From JALOTE01 sp031422195 (lineage in GTDB: Bacteria > Pseudomonadota > Alphaproteobacteria > Rhizobiales > Rhizobiaceae): DNA of 64,000 nucleotides. The translations under genes were made by a program, and so were the position numbers. Positions within the stretch are counted from its first letter, which is position 1. Each line of letters starts with the position of its first letter. The notes below the pieces were generated by a model. That model searched no databases and was not told the origin of the DNA. It saw only the letters and a program-made list of their open reading frames with translations. Location of the stretch: assembly GCA_031422195.1 (NCBI GenBank), contig JANOPZ010000048.1:1-64000 (forward strand), in the 5' to 3' direction. Positions 45,145 to 52,721 of this stretch are shown here, one piece after another.

Positions 45145-45867
45145 TCAGTTGGTTTGCAATTCCCCAAATACAGGCACAAACGCGCGTTTCAATGCAATAT
45201 CTAAGTCAATCATTGTAACCGGCAGACCTAAATCGACAAGGCTAGTCACGCCATAGCCTTGAATGCCGCAGGGCACGATGCCGGAAAAATGCGCCAGATC
45301 GGGCTCGACGTTCAGCGCAATGCCGTGAAATGACACCCATTTACGAAGCCTAATACCAACCGCTGCGATTTTATCTTCAGCAATAGTACCGTTTGGCAAC
45401 AGCGTTTTTTCCGGCCGCGTGACCCAAACACCAACGCGGTCGGCGCGGCGCTCACCTTTCACGTTGAACTCGGCGAGCGTGTTGATTATCCAAGCCTCAA
45501 GCGCACAGACAAAAGCGCGGACATCTTGGCGGCGTCGTTTCAAATCCAAAATCACATAGGCCACGCGCTGACCGGGGCCATGATAAGTGTACTGCCCGCC
45601 ACGCCCCGTTTGGTGTACCGGCAGGCGGTTTGGCTCCACCAAATCTGATGGGTTTGCACTGGTGCCGGCGGTGTACAGCGGCGGATGCTCCAGCAGCCAA
45701 ATGGCTTCAGGTGCCAAACCTTGCGAAACGGCTTCAGCATGGGCCTCCATTGCGGCCAGCGTTTGGGCGTAGGGTTGCATGCCCTCAAACACGCGCCATT
45801 CAACCGGCGGATGGCCCGCTGCAGCAAAAAAAGTAAATTCTGGTGGTGGCGAAATGCGGACATTCAT
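45145..45867 (-). CDS. lipB: Octanoyltransferase LipB
   Basis: 240 residues from the ATG at 45867; upstream in-frame codons reach 45942 but add a non-conserved tail. It transfers octanoyl groups from acyl carrier protein to lipoyl domains. Motifs: GRGGQYTYHGPGQRVAYVI near residue 93, the AVGIRLRKWVSFHGIALNV segment with lysine-region residues, and the catalytic cysteine in GIVPCGIQGYGVTS near residue 208. No strong Shine-Dalgarno is seen. It is convergent with pccA and close to tRNA-Leu. Confidence 0.94.
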   Translation of the reverse strand: MNVRISPPPEFTFFAAAGHPPVEWRVFEGMQPYAQTLAAMEAHAEAVSQGLAPEAIWLLEHPPLYTAGTSANPSDLVEPNRLPVHQTGRGGQYTYHGPGQRVAYVILDLKRRRQDVRAFVCALEAWIINTLAEFNVKGERRADRVGVWVTRPEKTLLPNGTIAEDKIAAVGIRLRKWVSFHGIALNVEPDLAHFSGIVPCGIQGYGVTSLVDLGLPVTMIDLDIALKRAFVPVFGELQTN

Positions 45868-46011
45868 GAATTGAGTTTGCCGCACGAACCAGTACCTTGT
45901 CCATATCATAAGTTCTTTTAAAAATGATGCGATTTTAAGCATTGCGGGGTTGCCCGCCCGACAGGGCTTTGCTAGACGCGCCCTTGGTCGTTCGCGGCCT
46001 TACCTCGGCGT

Positions 46012-46096
46012 GCGGCCGTGGCGGAATTGGTAGACGCGCAGCGTTGAGGTCGCTGTGGGGCAACTCGTGGAAGTTCGAGTCTTCTCGGCCGCACCA
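46012..46096 (+). tRNA. tRNA-Leu (anticodon GAG)
   Basis: 85 bases including an encoded CCA end. The acceptor stem GCGGCCG (46012-46018) pairs with CGGCCGC (46086-46092). The anticodon arm reads CAGCG-TTGAGGT-CGCTG, giving GAG. A variable arm of class II length follows and the T arm contains GTTCGAGTC. All features fit a leucine tRNA reading CUC/CUU codons. Confidence 0.97.
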
Positions 46097-46250
46097 TTCT
46101 TCTTTGGAAGTCGAAAAAACATCACCTGTTTTTGGATCACTGAGCAGATGCAGCATTTTTGCATGGCTGCCGTGCACGTAAGACTGTTTCATTGTGCGAT
46201 GCAGCAACCCATATGTCTCACCGTAATAAGAAAAGAGAAAGGAAGCCGAG

Positions 46251-46391
46251 ATGAAAGCCTTCGGTTTGTTAAGTTTGTTTGCCTCCAACCGTCGTTCGCG
46301 TGAGTTGGATTACCTGAATGAAAGCGTGTCGCGCTATGATCTGGAGCGTCGCCAACGTGAGATCACACAGGGTAAATTCCGCGACCGGTAA
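46251..46391 (+). CDS. Small Arg-rich protein (DUF3563/DUF1127-like)
   Basis: 46 residues, too short for routine calling, but with a good ribosome-binding site (AAAGGAAG, six bases before ATG). It starts MKAFGLLSLFASNRRSREL, then YLNESVSRYDLERRQREI with a basic end. The YLxxSVxxxDLERRxRE pattern matches the small DUF3563 type, related in style to DUF1127 proteins that bind RNA or RNases. CCCATAT at 46208-46214 could be a -10 box of a heat-shock-type promoter, though no clear -35 was found. The stem-loop array follows 3 bp after the stop. Confidence 0.7.
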   Translation: MKAFGLLSLFASNRRSRELDYLNESVSRYDLERRQREITQGKFRDR

Positions 46392-46394
46392 GGC

Positions 46395-46545
46395 TCGCGC
46401 CAGTTGAATACACGAGAAACTCTAGCGCGATGGCTCCTCCCAGCCCGCGCCGGAGCCGGGCGGCTTCTCCTCCCAGAATAAAGCCGCCCATCAACACGGC
46501 CTGTCCGACCGGTTCCTCCCCCGGTTTGGCAGGCCGAATTGTTTT
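46395..46545 (+). ncRNA. Array of CCTCC-loop stem-loops, CcsR/cuckoo-like small RNA
   Basis: Four hairpins follow the small ORF: TCGCGC/GCGCGA (46395-46430); GGCTCC/GGAGCC (46432-46457); a perfect 9-bp stem GGGCGGCTT/AAGCCGCCC (46458-46489) with loop CTCCTCCCAGAATA; and GGCCTG..ACCGG/CCGGT..CAGGCC (46498-46535) with loop TTCCTCCC, then a T-rich tail. Three loops expose a CTCCTCCC- or TCCTCCC-type anti-Shine-Dalgarno. Small RNAs with CCUCCUCCC loops, cotranscribed with tiny DUF1127 genes, are known in Rhodobacter (CcsR) and described as the cuckoo family in alphaproteobacteria. They are stress-induced and probably pair with mRNAs. This match is by structure and context only. Confidence 0.7.
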
Positions 46546-46598
46546 AGCCTTGTTTTCGCCGCTTCAAGCGCTTTTCATGACCCGAAGCGGAGGTTGCG

Positions 46599-47249
46599 AT
46601 GATTCTCAAATTTACTGCATCATGCGTATTGGTGACCCTGTGTGCATTGTTAGCCTTGCCTTCAATGGCTTTGGCCCAAACGACAGAACCCGCAACCCAA
46701 ATCAGACTGGCCCCTGCTGAAATTTTGGCTGTAGCGAAGGCCTCACTGAGCCCGATGTGTGAGTTTGAGGGTGAAGCCGGGCCGGAAGAACGCTATAAAA
46801 CCTATGAACTCAACTACAAAGAAGATGGTGATGCGCCTGACCAGGCCGCCCGTATCGCGACCCTGCACGAGCTATTTTGTCTATCCGGCGCTTATAATCT
46901 GGTGAATATCTATTTGCTAACAAAGGAAGATGAAGGCACGCAGCTTCTGCAATTTGCAGCGCCCGCGTTCCGCGCTGTTTATGAAGATGACGATAGCGAA
47001 AAAGCAGTATTACGCATTGATGTGCAGGGATTCACTACACTCAACATGTTGGTAAACCCGTCTTTTGATCAGACGAGCGGACAGATGAGCCATTTTTCGA
47101 AATGGCGCGGTGTTGGTGATGCGAGTTCCAGCGGCAGATGGAGCTTTTTGGGCGGGCAATTTGTGTTGACCCATTTTGGGGTGGACGCCAGCTATGACGA
47201 GGAAATCAACCCAATTGTGATTTATGATGCGGTAGCTGAAACGCCGTAA
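46599..47249 (+). CDS. Secreted DUF1176-type protein
   Basis: 216 residues with a signal peptide (FTASCVLVTLCALLALPSMALA), so periplasmic. The mature part has CEFEGEAGPEERYKTYELN near residue 51, LHELFCLSGAYN near residue 88 and the family ending LTHFGVDASYDEEINPIV. Two cysteines may form a disulfide. DUF1176 proteins have no known role. GCGGAGGTTGCG gives a ribosome-binding site. It lies downstream of the stem-loop array and may be in the same transcript if the last hairpin does not stop transcription. Confidence 0.85.
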   Translation: MILKFTASCVLVTLCALLALPSMALAQTTEPATQIRLAPAEILAVAKASLSPMCEFEGEAGPEERYKTYELNYKEDGDAPDQAARIATLHELFCLSGAYNLVNIYLLTKEDEGTQLLQFAAPAFRAVYEDDDSEKAVLRIDVQGFTTLNMLVNPSFDQTSGQMSHFSKWRGVGDASSSGRWSFLGGQFVLTHFGVDASYDEEINPIVIYDAVAETP

Positions 47250-47280
47250 AGAACCGTGAACTGTGCTTGGCGGCGCAGCC

Positions 47281-47697
47281 TCAACTGCCAACCACCTTCA
47301 CGCCCGGCGATGAGCGTTCAAACTGCGGCAGGCCGTCGTTAATCTCATAATAATCACCCTTATCAGCGGTGAAAATATGCATTTCGCCTTTCAGGCCAGT
47401 GGGCGCGTCAAACAATCCTGCCGTGATCGATGTATATCCGCGGCCTTCGATTTTCCAGAACATCACTGATCCGCAATTTGAGCAAAATCCGCGCTCTGCT
47501 TCATCAGAGGATTTGAACCAACGCACGTGTTCTGCGCCGCTGACTTCAAGCTGCTCGTTTGGCACATTCGTCGCACCAAGATAATGCCCGGTTTGGCGGC
47601 GGCATTGTGTGCAATGGCAATAGATCACACCCCGCATTGGCCCGCGCACAGTAATTGTTACGCTTTCGCAAAGGCATCTGCCGGTATGAGTTTTCAT
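47281..47697 (-). CDS. GFA-family zinc protein (CENP-V/GFA fold)
   Basis: 138 residues from the ATG at 47697, preceded by TTGGAGC; the frame extends far upstream without conservation. Zinc ligands are visible as CLCESV, CHCTQC near residue 27 and CSNCG near residue 72, in the order of glutathione-dependent formaldehyde-activating-like proteins. The exact reaction is not known for most members. It overlaps no neighbour and is convergent with the DUF1176 gene. Confidence 0.9.
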   Translation of the reverse strand: MKTHTGRCLCESVTITVRGPMRGVIYCHCTQCRRQTGHYLGATNVPNEQLEVSGAEHVRWFKSSDEAERGFCSNCGSVMFWKIEGRGYTSITAGLFDAPTGLKGEMHIFTADKGDYYEINDGLPQFERSSPGVKVVGS

Positions 47698-47786
47698 TGG
47701 TTTGCTCCAGCTTGCCAACGGCGTTTTACGGCCCATATTTTGAGAAGTTAACTCAACTTTTCTGACTTTATGAATGGATACGCGAC

Positions 47787-48197
47787 ATGAATCGGTTTTT
47801 TTGGGTGATCGCCTGCTGGCTCGCCGTTTGTTCGGTGTCTTTTGCCGCCGAAAAAATGAGTGTTCAAGACGCTTGGGCCAAAATGCAAAACGGCTCGTTT
47901 GTATTGGTTGATGTCCGTACCAAAAGCGAATGGCAATCATCCGGCATTGCACCCGGCGCAATAACGCTGACGATGGGAGCTGAAGACTATTACGAAAAAT
48001 TAGTGGCCATCGCCGCTGCAAATCCAGGTAAAACTATAGGGCTTATTTGTGCAGCAGGCGGACGTTCAACAAAGACAGCTGCAGAACTCGAACGGCGCGG
48101 CCTTTCGCAAGTCGTTGATGTCAAGGAAGGCATGGGCGGCAGCATGTGGGGCGGCGGCTGGGTTGGCGCAAAACTTCCTGTTGTGCCATACAGGTGA
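47787..48197 (+). CDS. Periplasmic rhodanese-domain protein
   Basis: 136 residues with a signal peptide (FFWVIACWLAVCSVSFA). Rhodanese features: VLVDVRTKSEW near residue 44, the active-site loop CAAGGRST with cysteine near residue 89, and VVDVKEGMGG. Such proteins carry sulfur as a persulfide in redox or cyanide metabolism. The start at ATG 47787 gives a sound signal peptide. No neighbour points to a specific pathway. Confidence 0.9.
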   Translation: MNRFFWVIACWLAVCSVSFAAEKMSVQDAWAKMQNGSFVLVDVRTKSEWQSSGIAPGAITLTMGAEDYYEKLVAIAAANPGKTIGLICAAGGRSTKTAAELERRGLSQVVDVKEGMGGSMWGGGWVGAKLPVVPYR

Positions 48198-48289
48198 GGC
48201 ATGAAATAACTTTATTCACACTGGAACTGGCGGCACCAGCAGGGGCCGCCAGTCGTCATTTGGCGGCGCTTGCCACCAATTGCATATCT

Positions 48290-48541
48290 TTATTTTTTCA
48301 TTGTTGCTTTTTCTGCCATGCCCAAATGCATTGAGCAGTCTTCGGCTTTTTTCTCTGCCATGGCTGTTTTTGCCATTTCGAGTTCTTTCATGCCCATAAC
48401 TTTTGCGTCGCCTTTTGCGCCCTCAACAGCTTTCATAACCATGGCGAATGTGTCGTCATCGCAGGCTTTCATTTCGGCAGCATTGGCAGATCCAGCAAAT
48501 GCGAAAATGGCAAAAGCCGCGGTGGTGAGAAGTTTTTTCAT
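48290..48541 (-). CDS. Small secreted protein of unknown function
   Basis: 83 residues with a signal peptide (LLTTAAFAIFAFAGSANA). The mature ~62 residues are helical, rich in Lys, Ala and Met, with two cysteines (ACDDDTF, DCSMHLG) that could pair. AGGATCAC upstream gives a usable ribosome-binding site. I do not recognise the family. It lies between the rhodanese gene (convergent) and the amine oxidase (same strand). Confidence 0.75.
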   Translation of the reverse strand: MKKLLTTAAFAIFAFAGSANAAEMKACDDDTFAMVMKAVEGAKGDAKVMGMKELEMAKTAMAEKKAEDCSMHLGMAEKATMKK

Positions 48542-48651
48542 AAATGTGATCCTTCAGGTTTTGCGCCGCACCGTTTTGGTGGCGTGTCATTTGATCTCAC
48601 ACCGCAAAGCACAAATGCCACACACAAAGCCGTGCTTCACGCAGTTGTGCT

Positions 48652-49902
48652 TCACGAAAACGTTTGCGCTGCGTTCGCGCCCGACAGAATTGTGCCCTCA
48701 ATCCAGCCCGACCAATTGTCGCTAAAATCACCGCCGCAAAAGATGATATTGCCAAAAGGCTCGCGCATCGCGCGCAGTGCTGCCTCTTGCCCGGGCCGGC
48801 CGGCGTGCCAACTGCCAAGCGCTAACGGGTCGCTTGTCCAATCGTGCATGGCTACTTCAAGGATGTTTTGGCCGGGATAAATTTCAGCGAACAATGCCTT
48901 CAGTGCAGCCTCGCTGGTATCTTGAACTTCATCAATCAACGCTTGTGCGCAGATCAGATAATGATCTTTGCCAATAGGCTTAGCATAGGTCAGCCTAAAC
49001 GAATGGCCATGAATGAAACACTCTTCCAAGAGCGACTCGCCTTGTGCAAGCGCCCAAAACTTAACCGTACGCCCGGCATGGCCTTCAGAGATAATAGACT
49101 TGATTGGAGCAGCCAGTGGCGGCGCAAATGCAATATTTTTCAGCACGTTAAGCGGAAGTGCTAATATTACTTTATGCGAGGTAATATGACCAAATTCGCC
49201 CAAAGTCGACATCCTTTGGCCTTGGTCAACCACCATGTCAACCGCCGAACCAAATCTAATGGTTCCTTCCGGTAATTCAGCGGCAATACGCTTTGCAATC
49301 TCGCCGGTGCCGCCTTGCAACCGCGAAATTTCAGCGGGATCAATGGTTTCGAAAATCGAACCGCCATGAAAGCGGATTTCATTGAGCACCATTGCCAAGC
49401 CCAAATCGTCAGGGTTTGCGCCGGTCAAAGAAAACAAGGCCGCGCTGACTAAGGCTGCATCATCTGACGTTTCATTTGCCAAAGTTTCAGCCAATGTTAC
49501 TGGTAGCTCAATGCCGCTTTTGGCATAATCGGCAGCCACATTTTCAAGCCTGTTCAAAATACTCTGCAGACCAGAATTGCTCGCAACGATATCGGCAAAG
49601 CTGGCGTTGAATGCCTTGCCGCCAACCTGCCAGCGTGGCAATGGCGCATCACTGCTTAGGTCTAGTGCCACGCCATAGCGCTTTGCCTCCGCCATTAACG
49701 CATGTTGATGTTCAGGTAAAACCCATTCCGCGCCCCAATCAACAACAGTATCAGTGCCGGGGAAATTCTCGCTCCACGCCCGTCCCCCAACCCGCGAACC
49801 AGCTTCAAGCACAACAACACTTTTGCCAGCTTCGATGAGGTTGCGCGCGGCAATCAGCCCCGCATAACCGGCGCCAACCACCACAACATCAAACTCAATC
49901 AT
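48652..49902 (-). CDS. FAD-dependent amine oxidase
   Basis: 416 residues. The FAD-binding Rossmann motif VVVVGAGYAGLIAARNLIEAG starts near residue 5 (GxGxxG), followed by VVVLEAGSRVGGRAW, typical of flavin monoamine/polyamine oxidases. The C-terminal IIFCGGDFSDNWSGWIEGTIL completes the FAD site. There is no signal peptide. It oxidises primary amines or amino acids; the exact substrate is unclear. Its ATG is 1 bp after the stop of the HTH-DAHP synthase gene, so the two are cotranscribed. Confidence 0.9.
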   Translation of the reverse strand: MIEFDVVVVGAGYAGLIAARNLIEAGKSVVVLEAGSRVGGRAWSENFPGTDTVVDWGAEWVLPEHQHALMAEAKRYGVALDLSSDAPLPRWQVGGKAFNASFADIVASNSGLQSILNRLENVAADYAKSGIELPVTLAETLANETSDDAALVSAALFSLTGANPDDLGLAMVLNEIRFHGGSIFETIDPAEISRLQGGTGEIAKRIAAELPEGTIRFGSAVDMVVDQGQRMSTLGEFGHITSHKVILALPLNVLKNIAFAPPLAAPIKSIISEGHAGRTVKFWALAQGESLLEECFIHGHSFRLTYAKPIGKDHYLICAQALIDEVQDTSEAALKALFAEIYPGQNILEVAMHDWTSDPLALGSWHAGRPGQEAALRAMREPFGNIIFCGGDFSDNWSGWIEGTILSGANAAQTFS

Positions 49903-49903
49903 T

Positions 49904-51559
49904 TTATTCTGCCGCGATGCGTCGCTCAGAAACGCGCTGATCTTTTTTCAGTTGCTCAGCCACCAAAAACGCCAGCTCCAAAGCCTGTTCTGCATTGAGG
50001 CGCGGGTCACAAACGGTGTCATATTGATCACCCAAATTCTCCGGTTGAATGGCGCGCGCGCCACCTGTACATTCGGTCACGTTTTTACCGGTCATTTCAA
50101 TATGGATACCGCCAGCATGAGTGCCTTCAGCGCGGTGCACATCAAAGAACGTGGTGACCTCACGCAAGATCCGCTCGAACGGCCGTGTTTTATAACCGTT
50201 TGATGTAATCGTGTTGCCATGCATTGGGTCGCACGACCACACAACTGTGCGGCCTTCGCGTTCCACTGCGCGGATGAGTTTGGGCAAGTGATCAGCCACT
50301 TTGTCAGAACCAAAGCGGGCAATCAGCGTGAGGCGGCCAGCCTCGTTATCTGGGTTCAGCGTGTCAATCAATTTGATCAAATCATCCGCCTCAAGCGTTG
50401 GCCCGCATTTGAGGCCAATCGGATTTTTAATGCCACGGCAAAACTCAATATGCGCATGATCAGCTTGCCGGGTACGGTCGCCAATCCAGATCATATGGCC
50501 CGAAGTGGCATAGTAATCGCCGCTGGTGGAATCGTTGCGCGTAAGTGCCTCTTCGTAGCCAAGCAACAAGGCCTCATGGCTGGTGTAAAGGTCTGTTTCC
50601 CGCAGCCCTTCATGGTTTTCTGGCGTAATGCCAATAGCGCGCATGAAGTCTAGCGTTTCAGAAATACGGGCTGCCACCGCCTCATAGCGGTGCTTGTGCG
50701 GCGATTCTGATACGAAATCCAATGTCCATTTGTGCACATTATCAAGCGCCGCATAACCGCCTTGCGAAAACGCGCGCAGCAAGTTCAGCGTCGCGGCAGA
50801 CTGGCGGTAAGCCATTTCCTGCCGGTTAGGGTCGGGAATGCGCGAAGCCGCATCAAAATCAAAACCATTGATGATATCGCCGCGATAAGATGGCAGGGTT
50901 ATGCCGTTACGGGTTTCATCATTGGATGAGCGGGGCTTGGCAAACTGGCCAGCAATACGGGCAATTTTAACCACGGGTCGCGCCGAACCAAATGTCAGCA
51001 CCACTGCCATTTGCAAAAACACACGGAAAAAATCGCGGATATTATCTGCGCCGTGTTCAGCAAAACTTTCAGCGCAATCACCGCCCTGCAGCAAAAACGC
51101 CCTGCCCTCAGCCACAGCTGCCAGCGATTTTTTTAACGCCCGCGCCTCTCCCGCAAATACCAACGGCGGCCATGTGCGCAAGCGATCTTCAACGTCGGCC
51201 AATGCCTTCAAATCTGGATAAGCTGGAACTTGGCTGATGGGCTTTGACCGCCAACTTGTGGGCGACCATTCAGGCTGCGTAGACAACATCGAGGCACTTT
51301 CTGTTTTGATTTTTGGCTTTACGCTTAAAAAGCTGCGGTCTGAAAACGAAGCGTGATCAGGCACATGCAGCAGGTTTTCATCGGCAAGGCTGCGAATTTT
51401 CAAAACCGCAATCGATTGATGCTCGCGGCTCGCATCGGCCTCCATGCGGAAGATCGTTGGCTGCGAAACGCCTGCTTTTGCCGCAAGTTCGGCTTGGCTT
51501 AGATCGAGCATCGAGCGGATGTAGCGGATTTGCCTGCCCGTTAGAATTGGAATATCCAT
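49904..51559 (-). CDS. aroG: Class II DAHP synthase fused to an N-terminal XRE helix-turn-helix domain
   Basis: 551 residues in one open frame. Residues ~7-45 form an XRE-type helix-turn-helix (TGRQIRYIRSMLDLSQAELA, AKAGVSQPTIFRMEADA), then a ~45-residue linker, then a complete plant-type DAHP synthase from Met91 (WSPTSWRSKPISQVPAYPD, FLLQGGDCAESF with the metal cysteine, CDPMHGNT, GIHIEMTGKNVTECTGG). DAHP synthase makes the first shikimate-pathway intermediate from PEP and erythrose-4-phosphate. The part from Met91 alone is 461 residues, the usual full length, so the HTH is an extra domain. An internal start at 51289 lacks a ribosome-binding site. Confidence 0.9.
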   Translation of the reverse strand: MDIPILTGRQIRYIRSMLDLSQAELAAKAGVSQPTIFRMEADASREHQSIAVLKIRSLADENLLHVPDHASFSDRSFLSVKPKIKTESASMLSTQPEWSPTSWRSKPISQVPAYPDLKALADVEDRLRTWPPLVFAGEARALKKSLAAVAEGRAFLLQGGDCAESFAEHGADNIRDFFRVFLQMAVVLTFGSARPVVKIARIAGQFAKPRSSNDETRNGITLPSYRGDIINGFDFDAASRIPDPNRQEMAYRQSAATLNLLRAFSQGGYAALDNVHKWTLDFVSESPHKHRYEAVAARISETLDFMRAIGITPENHEGLRETDLYTSHEALLLGYEEALTRNDSTSGDYYATSGHMIWIGDRTRQADHAHIEFCRGIKNPIGLKCGPTLEADDLIKLIDTLNPDNEAGRLTLIARFGSDKVADHLPKLIRAVEREGRTVVWSCDPMHGNTITSNGYKTRPFERILREVTTFFDVHRAEGTHAGGIHIEMTGKNVTECTGGARAIQPENLGDQYDTVCDPRLNAEQALELAFLVAEQLKKDQRVSERRIAAE

Positions 51560-51589
51560 GAGTTGTGCCGTGGTTGCGTGTTGACGGCG

Positions 51590-51618
51590 AATATAAAGGG
51601 CATGAATAGATTATTCAA
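51590..51618 (-). promoter_or_regulatory. Promoter of the HTH-DAHP synthase gene
   Basis: On the minus strand TTGAAT (51618-51613) and TATATT (51595-51590) are separated by exactly 17 bases, a good sigma-70-type pair. Transcription would begin near 51583, giving a leader of about 24 bases before the ATG at 51559. Confidence 0.55.
51603..51617. promoter_or_regulatory. Candidate operator over the HTH-DAHP synthase promoter
   Basis: TGAATA-GAT-TATTCA is a perfect 15-bp inverted repeat covering the -35 element. XRE-type proteins commonly bind palindromes of this size and repress by blocking polymerase. The HTH domain encoded just downstream is the obvious candidate binder, which would make the enzyme its own repressor; this is inference. 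Confidence 0.45.
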
Positions 51619-51674
51619 GTCGTATATGTATATGAATTAAATCTATTGTATGAAGGCACCGGCGGGTACCAAAA

Positions 51675-52604
51675 TCATCCATCTATCATCCAATTGAGCA
51701 CTTGCCGCCAATCCGTCATACGAATGGGTGTGCCATGGCTGCCAGTTTCAAACCGCACCATTCTGGCTGGATATCCATTGGCAGCAAGGCTTTTATGAAA
51801 GGCCTCCACTTTAGCGATAGCAAACACTTTGTCAGCGCTGCCATGGCCAATGTAAAAGGGCACGCGATTGAGCCACGCGTCCGATTGAAGCAAGCGGCCA
51901 TCGGGTGACGCACCCAAAAACAACATGCCATTTAACGTGCCGCCAATAGGCGATAATGCCAAACCATTGCAAATTGCGCCACCTTGGCTGGCGCAAGCGA
52001 CAATGACTGGAGCGTTAAGCACCGCACCGCCGCGCGCACGGCCAATAAGGGCTGCAATTTCGGCAACACCTTTTTCACCAAAGTCCGTGAAATCGGCCGA
52101 CAAATACAGGCCGCCAGAGCGAGCAACTAGGTTTTTGAGGCGATTGAAATTGCCTCCAAACTTAAAATCATCAGCGCCTTGCAACCGCGAGCCGCCTTGG
52201 CCGTGAATATAAACAACCACGAACCGTGCGCCTTTAGATTGGCCAGTTGCAATCACTCTTATGTCACTGACAATTGTTGGAATTTTCAGGTCTTCTTGTG
52301 TGCGGCGAACGCTTAAATCGATATAGGCGTTGCCAGCGCGTTTTTCGGGGATTTCATCGCGGCCATTAATGTGGCGAAGTTCATTGTAATCGACTGTCAC
52401 AAAACCGGCGTCCCACGCGCCGGATATTACGCCGGGCAAGCCGAAATCAGCATCCTTAAATGGCGCAACCGCCTGTGCATTTGCAGCGCCGGCTGTAAAG
52501 GCCAGCAGCAATAGCGCCTTGAAATTAATGGGTTTTGCAGCACATACTGAGCCATGGCCAAAATGATTAAAAAAAGTGACCTGCCTCAAAAAAATTGCGC
52601 CCAT
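51675..52604 (-). CDS. Alpha/beta-hydrolase-like secreted protein
   Basis: Residues with family features are YIHGQGGSR (oxyanion region), CASQGGAICN (nucleophile elbow, Ser in A-S-Q-G-G) and GSHGTPI near the end with the catalytic His; an acidic residue lies in GHGSADKVF. A signal-peptide-like segment (FKALLLLAFTAGAANA) ends near base 52475. No ATG, GTG or well-placed TTG directly precedes it; the nearest in-frame ATG is at 52604, inside the antisense DUF2256 gene, so the start is uncertain. Substrate unknown. Confidence 0.7.
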   Translation of the reverse strand: MGAIFLRQVTFFNHFGHGSVCAAKPINFKALLLLAFTAGAANAQAVAPFKDADFGLPGVISGAWDAGFVTVDYNELRHINGRDEIPEKRAGNAYIDLSVRRTQEDLKIPTIVSDIRVIATGQSKGARFVVVYIHGQGGSRLQGADDFKFGGNFNRLKNLVARSGGLYLSADFTDFGEKGVAEIAALIGRARGGAVLNAPVIVACASQGGAICNGLALSPIGGTLNGMLFLGASPDGRLLQSDAWLNRVPFYIGHGSADKVFAIAKVEAFHKSLAANGYPARMVRFETGSHGTPIRMTDWRQVLNWMIDG

Positions 52605-52721
52605 TGTTTGAAGCCAATGGTGTGGCGCAAAGCGTGGGCAAAAAACTGGGAAAGCGTTTTGTATTGCTCTGACCGGTGCCAAAAAGAAGCCAAGGGTAAA
52701 CGTCATAAGACGGCCTCTTGA
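52554..52721 (+). CDS. DUF2256 small zinc-finger-like protein
   Basis: 55 residues, on the strand opposite its neighbours. It shows the DUF2256 pattern: CAHCLKPMVWRKAWAKNWE followed by VLYCSDRC, so two Cys pairs could hold zinc. Function unknown. It overlaps the upstream extension of the hydrolase frame (antisense) and, by 19 bp, the end of the MocA-like gene. No strong ribosome-binding site precedes the ATG. Confidence 0.8.
   Translation: MAKMIKKSDLPQKNCAHCLKPMVWRKAWAKNWESVLYCSDRCQKEAKGKRHKTAS

Noticed and set aside
45138..45152. Short hairpin CCAACT-TTC-AGTTGG at the pccA/lipB junction as a terminator
   Set aside because: Only six weak pairs, overlapping the lipB stop codon, with a poor T-run.
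48227..48252. GC-rich hairpin CTGGCGGC/GCCGCCAG between the rhodanese and small secreted protein genes as a terminator
   Set aside because: Neither strand has a T-run after the stem, so intrinsic termination is not supported.
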